Notes under the pieces: model-generated | Databases searched by the model: none | What the model was told of the DNA's origin: nothing | What the model saw: only the letters and a program-made list of their open reading frames with translations | Shown here: one piece after another, positions 1 through 8,744 of the stretch | Layout: the number at the start of each line of letters is the position of its first letter | Position numbering within the stretch: position 1 is the first letter of the stretch | Origin: Bacteroidota bacterium | GTDB lineage: Bacteria; Bacteroidota; Bacteroidia; Palsa-965 | DNA: 34,526 nt | Reading direction: 5' to 3' | Assembly: GCA_013298545.1 (NCBI GenBank) | Contig: JAAFIA010000052.1 | Coordinates: 1 to 34,526, forward strand | Program-made: the position numbers and the translations under genes

Positions 1-292
1 CAACAAAACCCATCTGTCGATCAACACTAGAGCGAGCAAAAAAAAGTAAATAGAAGACGCTTTATTGAGATAACGTCTGGTGTGAGGGAGCATTGTACTA
101 AAATGTGGGTTTTTCAACGAAAAAAATCTGGACTGGGCTATCAGAATCCTGTGTATGGACAATAGATGCATTGCAAAACTAAATAGAAAATAGCGATTCA
201 AAAAAGGAGAGACATTATACTTGTGTAGATCAAAATCATTGTCTAGATTTAGCTTATCAAAATAAAAAAGTAAACAGCAAACAAACCGACAC

Positions 293-2677
293 ATGAAAAC
301 ACAACTACTTACATCACTAAAACTGCTAGCACTATGTGTCTTTGCGTTTTCGCAAAGTCATTCGCAAACAGTTACGTTTAACTACACAGGAGGGATGCAG
401 ACCTATACTGTACCAGTTGGTGTTACACTCCTTACGATTGATGCTTATGGCGCGCAGGGTGGCTTTGGCTACAATGTGCCAAACGTAACGCCAGGTCTTG
501 GAGGACGTGTACAGGCATCACTTGCCGTAACACCGGGCGAGGTACTGAATATTTATGTTGGTGGTCAGGGAGGTCCTGGCGGAACAACAGTTGGTGGTAC
601 TGCTGGTTACAATGGTGGTGGCACAGGTGGCGGCTGGTCAGGTGGACGCAGCGGTGGTGGCGGTGGCGGTGCGTCTGATATACGTCAGGGCGGCAATGCG
701 TTGGCCAATCGTGTGATTGTGGCTGCGGGTGGCGGTGGTACAGGTGTGAATCACTCTTCTGGCGATGCGGGTGGTAATGGTGGCGGCCTTACTGGCTCCA
801 ATGGTCTTACCGGAACCTATCTTGGCGCTGGTGCAACGCAAGTTGCAGGTGGTGCTCCTAACGGTGTTTTAGGTGGCGGTGGAAATGCACCAGCAGGACA
901 AACTGGCGGCGGCGGCGGCGGCGGATATTATGGTGGTGGCTCTTCCGCTTGGGAAGGCGGCGGTGGCGGCAGTAGTTATACTGCTCCGACAATTGTTACT
1001 GCGATTACACATACCGCTGGTAACCGCACCGGAAACGGACAAATCACCATTACGCCCATCATCATATTTAGTGCAACAGTTGCTCAATCGGCAACGATTC
1101 AATGTAATGGACAATCAACAGCCGCATTGACAACAACACTGAATGGTGGTACGGCACCTTTTACCTATTCATGGGCTCCATCGGGTGGTAATGCTGCAAC
1201 AGCAACTGGTCTTGCCGCAGGAACATATACAGTAACGATTACAGACGCAAATTCATTAGTTACTACCCAAACATTTACGGTTACACAACCACCAGCATTT
1301 GTTTCAACACCAGTTTCGCAAACGAATATTGCATGCAATGGCAATAGTACGGGTTCAGCTTCAGTAATTGCATCCGGCGGTACAGGTGGATATACCTATA
1401 CTTGGACACCATCAGGCGGAAATGCGGCTACAGCGACTGGTCTTGCAGCAGGTGTTTATACCGTAACCGTAACAGATGCAAACGCTTGTTTAACATCACA
1501 GACGTTTAACATCACACAACCTACGGCACTTGTAGCAAGCGCATCTTCGCAAACCGATATTTTATGTAATGGTGGTAACAATGGTTCTGCAACGGTAAGT
1601 GCGTCAGGTGGAACAGGTGGATATACTTATGCATGGCTGCCTTCCGGTGGAACTTCAGCAACCGCATCCAATCTTGTAGCCGCGACTTATACCGTTACGG
1701 TAACTGATGCGAATAGTTGTTCAACTACACAAACATTCAATATTACACAATTAGCACCCGTAGTTGCTACAGCTACTTCAACGGCTATTCTTTGCAACGG
1801 AGATAGTGCCACAATAAATGTTGTTGGCTCAGGCGGAACAGGCGGCCCTTATCCGGGCGCAGGTGTGTTTGTCGTAGCAGCAGGAGTATATACCTACACC
1901 ATTAACGATGCAAATGGTTGCACAGCAACAACAAGTATTACAGTAACCGAACCACCTTCACTTAATACAACAAGTTCATTCATCAATCCCAGCACTTGCA
2001 ATGGAATAAATGGATCTATTAATCTTTCTGTTTCGGGTGGAACTCCGGGCTACACTTATCTCTGGAGTAATTCAAACACAACGCAAGATCTTTCTTCCAT
2101 CTCGGCTGGAACATACGCTTGTTTCATCACCGATGCAAATGGATGTACGGCATCTCTCAGTGTAACACTTGTTGATCCAACTCCACCAACGGTATCGTTG
2201 GCCATTACTACTGATACAGTTTGTAGTAGCGATGGGTTATTTGGTTTAACAGGCGGAGTGCCCATGGGTGGTTCATTCTCAGGCCCAGGCGTAAGTGCAG
2301 GATCGTTTAATCCGAGTGCGGCAAACATTGGCTTAAACACAATCACCTACACCTACACCGATTTGCAAACCGGATGTTCAGGAACCAATACCGATATTAT
2401 TTTTGTCGATCCATGCGCGGGTGTTGCGGAAACTGTTTTGGCAAATACATTCAATGTATATCCAAATCCAAGCAACGGAACATTTACACTGCAATTGAAT
2501 ACGAATCAACAAGCGGATGTATTGATTTATGATGCAGTTGGTAAACTTGTTTTAGCAACGAAAGTTCAGCCAAACATGCAACAGCAAATTTCAATCGAAT
2601 CGGCTGGAGTTTATTTGATCACAGTAGTAACTACTGATGGAAATCGCAGCAGCCAGCGTATGGTTGTGAATCAATAA
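293..2677 (+). CDS. Secreted glycine-rich / SprB-repeat T9SS adhesin-like protein
   Basis: 794 aa. Residues 1-25 form a Sec signal peptide ending near SHSQ. Residues about 27-255 are a glycine-rich domain of the ALK/LTK-type seen in many Bacteroidota exoproteins: an MQTYTVPVG start, an AYGAQGG motif and long Gly runs encoded by GGC/GGT repeats. Residues about 262-630 hold five SprB-like repeats, each with a CNG motif, a GGT-x-x-YTY-W core and a G-x-YTVTVTDAN ending. A cysteine-bearing linker follows, then a T9SS type A sorting domain (about 720-794, starting NVYPNPSNGTF). Family knowledge: SprB repeats occur in gliding adhesins and other cell-surface proteins exported by T9SS. The adhesin role is inferred. 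It is a clear paralogue of the 895-aa protein at 4360-7047. A strong hairpin terminator follows the stop codon. No good promoter is visible; TATACTTG at 216-223 is the nearest -7-like box. Confidence 0.9.
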   Translation: MKTQLLTSLKLLALCVFAFSQSHSQTVTFNYTGGMQTYTVPVGVTLLTIDAYGAQGGFGYNVPNVTPGLGGRVQASLAVTPGEVLNIYVGGQGGPGGTTVGGTAGYNGGGTGGGWSGGRSGGGGGGASDIRQGGNALANRVIVAAGGGGTGVNHSSGDAGGNGGGLTGSNGLTGTYLGAGATQVAGGAPNGVLGGGGNAPAGQTGGGGGGGYYGGGSSAWEGGGGGSSYTAPTIVTAITHTAGNRTGNGQITITPIIIFSATVAQSATIQCNGQSTAALTTTLNGGTAPFTYSWAPSGGNAATATGLAAGTYTVTITDANSLVTTQTFTVTQPPAFVSTPVSQTNIACNGNSTGSASVIASGGTGGYTYTWTPSGGNAATATGLAAGVYTVTVTDANACLTSQTFNITQPTALVASASSQTDILCNGGNNGSATVSASGGTGGYTYAWLPSGGTSATASNLVAATYTVTVTDANSCSTTQTFNITQLAPVVATATSTAILCNGDSATINVVGSGGTGGPYPGAGVFVVAAGVYTYTINDANGCTATTSITVTEPPSLNTTSSFINPSTCNGINGSINLSVSGGTPGYTYLWSNSNTTQDLSSISAGTYACFITDANGCTASLSVTLVDPTPPTVSLAITTDTVCSSDGLFGLTGGVPMGGSFSGPGVSAGSFNPSAANIGLNTITYTYTDLQTGCSGTNTDIIFVDPCAGVAETVLANTFNVYPNPSNGTFTLQLNTNQQADVLIYDAVGKLVLATKVQPNMQQQISIESAGVYLITVVTTDGNRSSQRMVVNQ

Positions 2678-2698
2678 ATGCAAATGCCCATGAAAACA

Positions 2699-2736
2699 AA
2701 ATCGGCTGCTTCGCAAGAGGCAGCCGATTTGTTTTT
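2699..2736. terminator. Bidirectional Rho-independent terminator between convergent genes
   Basis: An 11-bp perfect stem (AAATCGGCTGC at 2699-2709 with its complement at 2720-2730) has a 10-nt loop and is followed by GTTTTT. On the minus strand it is followed by TTTTGTTTT, so it can serve both the adhesin gene to its left and the cyclophilin gene to its right. Confidence 0.85.
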
Positions 2737-2791
2737 ATAACAATCATAGCATGTTGTTTTGCTTTGATTGACGAATAAAAGAATCATGTTT

Positions 2792-3916
2792 TTACTCCAC
2801 CACCAATTTCCCCCGCTGCACAACCCGCCCATCTTCAACAACCCGACAAAAATAAACGCCTTTTGCTTGCGCACTTAAATCAAGCGCGTAGCTTGTGGCG
2901 TTGGGTTTTGTAACAAGCACAGAGCGTCCGGTTACATCAAAAATTTCAATGGTGCTTTCGCTTGGCAAATCAGAAAACGTAAACAGACCCTTGCTGGGAT
3001 TGGGTGCTACATGAATTGGATCGAATGGTGTATAATCTTCAATACCAACACCCGAAACAGAAAAATTCCAAGTGGTCGAAAATCCACTGGTGTCGCCACC
3101 GTTGTTACTTTTTACGCGCCAGTAATACGTGTTGCCCGATGTGAGTCCGGTTACGGTATATTGATTGGTGCCAACATCAACCGAACGGTACGTTGTTGCA
3201 AACGTAGAATCGGTAGAAACATCGACATGATAAATGATGCCATCGCTTTGCGCATCCCATTTTAAAACACGTGCCAGCGAAGAGGCATACGAATAATTTA
3301 AGGGTTGATTCAATACAGGAACGGTTGCAAGGGTATCGTTTGAACCAACAAGGGTAATAAACATTTCAATTTTCAACAACGGATTATCATTCACATCGCG
3401 CGGTTCATTCACAATCGTATCAACGATATTCATGCCTGAAACAACACGGCCATAAATACTGTATTGCCCGTTGAGCCAAGAAGCAGGCGCAACACAAATA
3501 AAGAATTGTGAGTTTGCACTATTTGTATCAATATCACGCGCTGCTGAAAGAATGCCGCGTAGATGCCGCGCTGCTGTAAACTCGGCATTCACCGTTGGTT
3601 GATTCGGATCGCCATAACCCCAAGTTGAAATGGGGCCGCTGCGCGAATTGGGATCGCCACCCTGAATCATAAATCCAGGAATGACGCGATGAAAAGCAGT
3701 ACTGTCGTAAAATTGCGTACTCACCAAACTATCAAAATTAGCTACGTGCAAAGGAGCAATAGCTGGAAAAAGCTCTACGGTTATTGTTCCCAAATAATTT
3801 CCGTTTCGTTTGGTCAGAATATCGTAAACAGGTTTGCCAGAAAATGTTCGCGTTTGTGCGAAAGCTGAAAAACAGACAAATACGGCAACCAGAAAGAGTA
3901 GAACATGTTTTTTCAT
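2792..3916 (-). CDS. Secreted cyclophilin-type peptidyl-prolyl isomerase with FN3-like and T9SS domains
   Basis: 374 aa. A Sec signal peptide (1-20, ending AFAQ) precedes a cyclophilin domain at about 28-190. The core motif FHRVIPGFMIQGGD at 75-88 is intact, with Arg77 matching the catalytic Arg of the family. So are the SQFFI and WLNGQYSIYGRV segments that line the proline pocket. Residues about 205-290 look like a fibronectin type III module, with a WDAQSDG core and a TYYWRVKS strand. Residues about 300-374 are a T9SS sorting domain ending GKLVVE. The enzyme would isomerise prolyl bonds outside the cell or at the cell surface. A TATATTTG box at 3921-3928 matches the -7 consensus, but it lies only 5 bp from the ATG and has no -33 partner, so I do not call it a promoter. 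Confidence 0.9.
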   Translation of the reverse strand: MKKHVLLFLVAVFVCFSAFAQTRTFSGKPVYDILTKRNGNYLGTITVELFPAIAPLHVANFDSLVSTQFYDSTAFHRVIPGFMIQGGDPNSRSGPISTWGYGDPNQPTVNAEFTAARHLRGILSAARDIDTNSANSQFFICVAPASWLNGQYSIYGRVVSGMNIVDTIVNEPRDVNDNPLLKIEMFITLVGSNDTLATVPVLNQPLNYSYASSLARVLKWDAQSDGIIYHVDVSTDSTFATTYRSVDVGTNQYTVTGLTSGNTYYWRVKSNNGGDTSGFSTTWNFSVSGVGIEDYTPFDPIHVAPNPSKGLFTFSDLPSESTIEIFDVTGRSVLVTKPNATSYALDLSAQAKGVYFCRVVEDGRVVQRGKLVVE

Positions 3917-3992
3917 GTATCAAATATAACAAAGCATTGTTCGATCGCCATCTTTTCTAGGCCAATTTTCTTTCTCTCGATGGGTTTATTAA

Positions 3993-4181
3993 GAGCCTGT
4001 TTAAATTTTATCCTTCGTTCCGAAGCCTCGGAATTGTTATGTGTCTTTTTGCACCATACTTCGTTGCGTTTCTTGACCGTAGTCGCATAGCTATGGCCTG
4101 CAAAACGCGCCTCGTCTGGCACAAAAATCCATCATAACAATTCTCAATCCCGATGCTTCGGAACAAATTTTAAACAGGCGC
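3993..4181. mobile_element. MITE-like 189-bp palindromic element with TAA target duplication
   Basis: The ends are inverted repeats, GAGCCTGTTTAAA at the left and TTTAAACAGGCGC at the right. Inner segments also match in inverted orientation (GTTCCGAAGC, GAATTGTTATG, TTTTTG-CACCA), so the whole element folds into one imperfect hairpin. The trinucleotide TAA flanks it directly at 3990-3992 and 4182-4184. It has no transposase. A 3-bp TNA duplication and GAGCCTG-like ends recall the IS1031 group of the IS5 family; that assignment is from memory. Two reading frames cross it, but they are by-products of the palindrome. Confidence 0.7.
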
Positions 4182-4221
4182 TAAAGGAGTTTTATGCTTG
4201 TTTTTAGACAGAAAAAGGGTA

Positions 4222-4251
4222 TTGTGTAGTAATGCTTAAAAACTACCTTTG
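4222..4251 (+). promoter_or_regulatory. Bacteroidota-type promoter for the 895-aa adhesin gene
   Basis: TTG at 4222-4224, a 19-bp spacer and TACCTTTG at 4244-4251 fit the Bacteroidota sigma-A pattern (-33 TTG, -7 TAnnTTTG). It lies about 108 bp upstream of the start codon at 4360, just beyond the MITE-like element. Confidence 0.5.
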
Positions 4252-4359
4252 AAAGAAGAATTGAGAAGCATCAACATGTATTTGGCGAACATGCACCAAT
4301 TCGCATTGTTTGTCGTACTGTGGATAGATGCACAAAAGTAAACCCATGAAACATCACCC

Positions 4360-7047
4360 ATGAAAACAAACATTACGCAAAAAACAACACGCCTAATTAG
4401 GCGAACAAAAACGCTTGCCGTTTTTACATTAAGTATTCTCGGGCTACAAGCCTTTGCGCAAACTACATTTAACTATACCGGATCAATGCAAACCTATACC
4501 GTTCCAGTAGGTACAACATTGATTCGTATTGATGCGCAAGGTGCTCAAGGTGGCTCAATCACAATTGCTTGTGCGGCCACTGGCGGATTAGGTGCACGTA
4601 TGGTGGGCGATGTTGCCGTAACACCCGGCGAAGTTCTTTCTGTCTTAGTTGGTGGACAAGGACTGACCCAAGGCGAAGATGGCGGCGGTGGCGGCGGATC
4701 ATTTGTGGTGCGCACCGGAAACGTTCCGCTCGTTATTGCTGGCGGCGGCGGCGGTGCAACAAATAATATTCAAATCTGCACAGGCCTTCGCAATGGGGTG
4801 AATGCTTCTATCACCACATCAGGAACAGCAAGTGCCAATGGACTTATTGCAGGTGGTATCAATGGCAATGGTGGTGGCGCAAACATTGGTTCTGGTTGCG
4901 GCGGTGGCGGTTTTCTTACCGATGGTGGATACTCCGCTAATATGAATGGACGCGGACGTGCGTATGTGAATGGCGGTGCTGGTGGAACAGGTCAAAACAA
5001 TAACCACGGTGGTTATGGCGGTGGCGGTTGCGGCTGGTTCAATGGCGGCAATGGCGGCGGCGGCGGCGGATATTCTGGCGGTGGTACTGACGGAAATTAT
5101 CCATCTACTTATTTCGGCGGCGGCGGCGGCGGTGGTTCTTACAACATCGGAACAAATCAAAACAATGTGGCTGGTTTCAAAACTGGAAACGGACTTGTTG
5201 TCATTACTCCGCTTGTCATATCACCTTCTGCAACAATTGCGCAGTCATCCGTTATTCAATGTTTCGGACAATCAACAGCATCATTAACAGCAACGGTAAC
5301 AGGCGGAACAAGTCCATATACTTATGCTTGGGCACCAACAGGTGGCAATGCTGCAACAGCAACAGGTCTTGCCGCAGGAACCTATACTGTAACGGTTACA
5401 GATGCTAACTCTGCCACAACAACACAAACATTCACGATTACACAACCAACCGCAATTGTTGCTTCTGCTAGTTCAACCAATGTATTGTGCAATGGTGGAA
5501 ATACAGGATCTGCAACTGCAACCGTAACTGGTGGAACACCTGGTTATTCCTACGTTTGGTCAACTGGCGGAACAACCGCTACGATTACTGGTCTTGCAGC
5601 AGGTTTATATACCTATACCGTTACCGATACGCAAGGCTGTACTAGTACACAATCAACAACCGTAACGCAACCAACAGCACTAGCTGCTTCGACGATGCAA
5701 ACCAACGTGTTGTGTAATGGTGCTAGCACAGGCAATGCCATGGTGATGGTAAGTGGCGGAACGCCAAACTATCAATACAGTTGGGCACCATCAGGCGGCA
5801 ATGCTGCAACAGCGAGCGGACTCACTGCGGGAACTTATACTTGCACGATTACAGATGGTAACAATTGTACGATGACACAAACGGTTTCAATCATCGAACC
5901 ATCGCCTTTAGTTGCTAGTTCTGTATCTACTGCAATTCTCTGTAGCGGTGATTCGTCAACCATTACCGTTTCTGCTTCAGGTGGTGTTGGTCCTTATGCT
6001 GGTACTGGTACATTTACAGTTGCAGCAGGAATACATATCTACAACATCTCTGATGCCAATGGTTGTAACACCACATTATTTGACACCATCACCAGTCCAG
6101 ATCCAATTACGGTGAGTGCGGTTGTTACCAATGTATCATGCAATGGTGGTGCAAATGGTGCAATCGATCTGACCGTTGGCGGTGGAACTCCAGGATATAC
6201 ATTCTTGTGGTCGAACAATGCTACCACAGAAGATTTAACAGGTCTTTCTGCTGGTTCGTACAGCGGTGTTTTAACTGATGCGAATGGTTGTATCTACAGT
6301 GGAACCGTTGTCATTACGGAGCCGCTTGCCTTATTTACAAATTCATTGATTACAAATCCGACTACCTGTGGTGGAACGAATGGATCAATCAATGTGGTTA
6401 CTTCTGGTGGTACGCCAGCATATACTTACGCTTGGTCAAACAGCGCAACTACCGAAGACTTATCTGGCATAGGTGCGGGCATTTATTCATGTACAACTAC
6501 CGATTCTTTAGGCTGCACAACTACTTTTTCTGTAACCTTGACAGATCCAAACCCACCTGCTGTAACATTCAACTTCCAACAAGCAACAATTTGTGAAAGC
6601 GACGCATCACTTACCCTGTCTGGATCACCTGCTGGCGGAACATTCAGCGGCCCAGGCGTAACGGGCAATTCATTCGATCCGTCAACACTCAATGGTGTGC
6701 AACAGATTGTGTATTCTTACACCGATCCAAATACACTTTGTTCGGCTTCGTCAACTGCTTCAATTATGGTTAATGCTTGCGTTGGTATTAACGATCCTGC
6801 ATCTGCTGACCTGTTTGTAAACGTCTATCCAAATCCAAATGCGGGTGTGTTTACAATCGAAGCACGTAGCAATAGCGGCAATACGATTCAACTTGAATTG
6901 TTGAATGAACTTGGACAAACAGTTCAGACATTGACCATGAACGCTTCAACGAAATCAATGGACATCAGCACACTCGATGCCGGAATGTACTTTATTCGTG
7001 TGAGCGATGGAACTTCCATCTCCATGCAGCGTATGATCAAACAGTAA
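4360..7047 (+). CDS. Secreted glycine-rich / SprB-repeat T9SS adhesin-like protein (paralogue)
   Basis: 895 aa. The N-terminus has a long basic stretch and then a hydrophobic segment ending LQAFAQ (about residues 15-34), which I read as a signal peptide. The glycine-rich domain follows at about 36-285, with the same MQTYTVPVG start and GAQGG motif as the first gene and several runs of in-frame GGC codons. Six SprB-like repeats at about 290-730 carry the CNGG / GGTPGYTY-W / TDANGC pattern. A T9SS sorting domain forms the last 75 residues (VYPNPNAGVF to the C-terminus). It is the paralogue of the protein at 293-2677, with one more repeat. An upstream ATG at 4346 is out of frame, so 4360 is the start. 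A strong terminator follows. The surface-adhesin role is inferred from domain content. Confidence 0.9.
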   Translation: MKTNITQKTTRLIRRTKTLAVFTLSILGLQAFAQTTFNYTGSMQTYTVPVGTTLIRIDAQGAQGGSITIACAATGGLGARMVGDVAVTPGEVLSVLVGGQGLTQGEDGGGGGGSFVVRTGNVPLVIAGGGGGATNNIQICTGLRNGVNASITTSGTASANGLIAGGINGNGGGANIGSGCGGGGFLTDGGYSANMNGRGRAYVNGGAGGTGQNNNHGGYGGGGCGWFNGGNGGGGGGYSGGGTDGNYPSTYFGGGGGGGSYNIGTNQNNVAGFKTGNGLVVITPLVISPSATIAQSSVIQCFGQSTASLTATVTGGTSPYTYAWAPTGGNAATATGLAAGTYTVTVTDANSATTTQTFTITQPTAIVASASSTNVLCNGGNTGSATATVTGGTPGYSYVWSTGGTTATITGLAAGLYTYTVTDTQGCTSTQSTTVTQPTALAASTMQTNVLCNGASTGNAMVMVSGGTPNYQYSWAPSGGNAATASGLTAGTYTCTITDGNNCTMTQTVSIIEPSPLVASSVSTAILCSGDSSTITVSASGGVGPYAGTGTFTVAAGIHIYNISDANGCNTTLFDTITSPDPITVSAVVTNVSCNGGANGAIDLTVGGGTPGYTFLWSNNATTEDLTGLSAGSYSGVLTDANGCIYSGTVVITEPLALFTNSLITNPTTCGGTNGSINVVTSGGTPAYTYAWSNSATTEDLSGIGAGIYSCTTTDSLGCTTTFSVTLTDPNPPAVTFNFQQATICESDASLTLSGSPAGGTFSGPGVTGNSFDPSTLNGVQQIVYSYTDPNTLCSASSTASIMVNACVGINDPASADLFVNVYPNPNAGVFTIEARSNSGNTIQLELLNELGQTVQTLTMNASTKSMDISTLDAGMYFIRVSDGTSISMQRMIKQ

Positions 7048-7069
7048 TCAATCGAATTTAGTTTTCTCA

Positions 7070-7106
7070 AAATTCCCCGCCATAAGTTGTGGCGGGGAAT
7101 TTTTTT
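7070..7106 (+). terminator. Rho-independent terminator after the 895-aa adhesin gene
   Basis: A 13-bp perfect stem (AAATTCCCCGCCA at 7070-7082, complement at 7090-7102) with a 7-nt loop runs into a T tract. The GTG at 7089 that could open the next frame sits inside this hairpin, which argues for the later ATG at 7143 as the real start. Confidence 0.85.
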
Positions 7107-7142
7107 GAAAACAATCAGCATTGTTTTTCCTATTTTCACAGC

Positions 7143-8717
7143 ATGAACAAATTAGTCCGGCTTTGTTTTTCAATCCTGTTTTTTTTAAGTGTTGATGCTG
7201 TTGCACAAGTTCCTTTTTCGATCGAAATAGAACCTGTTGCGGCACAGAATCTTCCTGGCTTGCATTCGTTTGCGTTTGCACAATCGGGAAGTAAATGGTT
7301 GTTTGTTGGTGGTCGTACCAATGGCCTTCACGGCTTTTCCACAAACGACAATTTCAATATTGAACATGCGAATGATTATGTTACGGTATTTGATACAAGT
7401 ACGTGGATGGTGTATGTTTCGCCGCTCAATATTTTGCCCCCCGCCATTGCCGACCCGCTCCGAAGTACAAACATGCAATACGCACACATCGGCGATTACT
7501 TGTATATGTTTGGCGGTTTTGGTTGGGACAGCACGATCAACCGCTTTCGCACCTTTGATGTTGTTTCTGCTATCCATGTCAACAACACCATTACGGCTGT
7601 CATGAATGCCACAAGCCTAACACCACACATCCGCCAAATTGTAGATACCAATTTTCAAGTTTGTGGCGGCGAATTGCTGGTGGTGAATAACGAATGCGTT
7701 TTGTTTTTTGGACATAATTTTGGTGGACGTTATTCCGATCCGCCGCAACCAACATTTACACAAACCTATTCACACCACGTCAAACGTTTTACCGTTCTTG
7801 ACGATGGCATTACGTTCAGTTTTCAAAACCTAGCACAACAAACCGATACGAATGTATTCCACCGCCGCGATTTGAATGTCGGGCCAGTGGTGCATCCTGA
7901 TGGAAGTTTTGGCGCCGTTGCATACAGTGGTGTGTTTCAAAAAACAGTCAACTGGCCGCATCTTTATCCCATTACATTCAACACACAAACTGGTGCACAG
8001 ATTGATTCTACGTTTGAACAAAAAACAAATAATTACACCTGCGGCTTACTTCCTGTATTTGACTCCGTTCAAGGAACCATGTTTACTGTTTTGTTTGGCG
8101 GAATGGGTTTGTACTACAACGATACCAATACCAATCAATTTGTTTTTGACTCACTCGTTCCTTTTATCAGTGATGTGTCTGTTGTAGTACACGATGCGCA
8201 AAATACGTGGACACAAGTACTCATGCCTATTCGTATGCCCGCACTGCAAGGCTCAAACATGAAATTTGTTCCTGTTAGCGATGCACCACATTATGCCAAT
8301 GAAGTCGTTAAGTTGCGCGAAGTCAATGGTCGAACACTCGCTGGATATTTGGTTGGTGGCATTACTGCAAGCGGATTGAATAACATGCCTAGTGTAGCCA
8401 ACGATACGGTTTATCGCGTGTACCTCACACCCAATAATGTCTTGCTCGGAAATCCCGAAGTGAGAAAAGACAACTGGAAAGTTTTTCCAGATCCGGCAAC
8501 TGAAGTCATATATGTTAAACCGATAAATCAAGTAACCGGCAACATCCGTATCGAATTGATTGATATGCGCGGAACGGTTGTTCGGCAAAAACAAGTTGCT
8601 TCGCAACAAAACGCTACAATCAGTATTGCTGTTCAAGATTTACCGGCGGGCGAATACATCATTCGCATCATTACCGAAAAAGAAATTCAGAGCCAAGCGT
8701 TACGCATTGTGCATTGA
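7143..8717 (+). CDS. Secreted kelch-like beta-propeller protein with T9SS sorting domain
   Basis: 524 aa from ATG 7143. A longer frame from a GTG at 7089 would start within the terminator and add 18 residues ahead of a clean signal peptide (MNKLVRLCFSILFF to VAQ), so I reject it. The body has kelch-like strands (FVGGRTNG, LYMFGGFGW, FFGHNFGGR, VLFGGMG, YLVGGITASG), consistent with a beta-propeller of weakly conserved blades. The last 75 residues are a T9SS type A sorting domain (VFPDPATEVIYV onwards, ending ALRIVH). No catalytic motif was recognised and its substrate is unknown. It lies 40 bp beyond the preceding terminator, so its promoter must be very close or it depends on read-through. 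Confidence 0.8.
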   Translation: MNKLVRLCFSILFFLSVDAVAQVPFSIEIEPVAAQNLPGLHSFAFAQSGSKWLFVGGRTNGLHGFSTNDNFNIEHANDYVTVFDTSTWMVYVSPLNILPPAIADPLRSTNMQYAHIGDYLYMFGGFGWDSTINRFRTFDVVSAIHVNNTITAVMNATSLTPHIRQIVDTNFQVCGGELLVVNNECVLFFGHNFGGRYSDPPQPTFTQTYSHHVKRFTVLDDGITFSFQNLAQQTDTNVFHRRDLNVGPVVHPDGSFGAVAYSGVFQKTVNWPHLYPITFNTQTGAQIDSTFEQKTNNYTCGLLPVFDSVQGTMFTVLFGGMGLYYNDTNTNQFVFDSLVPFISDVSVVVHDAQNTWTQVLMPIRMPALQGSNMKFVPVSDAPHYANEVVKLREVNGRTLAGYLVGGITASGLNNMPSVANDTVYRVYLTPNNVLLGNPEVRKDNWKVFPDPATEVIYVKPINQVTGNIRIELIDMRGTVVRQKQVASQQNATISIAVQDLPAGEYIIRIITEKEIQSQALRIVH

Positions 8718-8744
8718 GCAATTACAAAAGGCCTCAATGTTTTT
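8712..8744 (+). terminator. Weak terminator overlapping two convergent gene ends
   Basis: CATTGAG at 8712-8718 pairs with CTCAATG at 8733-8739 across a 14-nt loop and is followed by TTTTT. It overlaps the stop codons of both the kelch-like gene and the methyltransferase gene. Confidence 0.45.

Noticed and set aside
3905-4122. Short frames over the MITE-like element
   Set aside because: Both come from the palindrome, and no transposase motif is present.
4819-5287. Long frames rich in Ala/Thr opposite or beside the glycine-rich domains
   Set aside because: They are by-products of GGC/GGT repeats in the adhesin genes.
7089-7142. GTG start 54 bp upstream for the kelch-like protein
   Set aside because: It lies inside the preceding terminator hairpin and would put 18 residues before a clean signal peptide.
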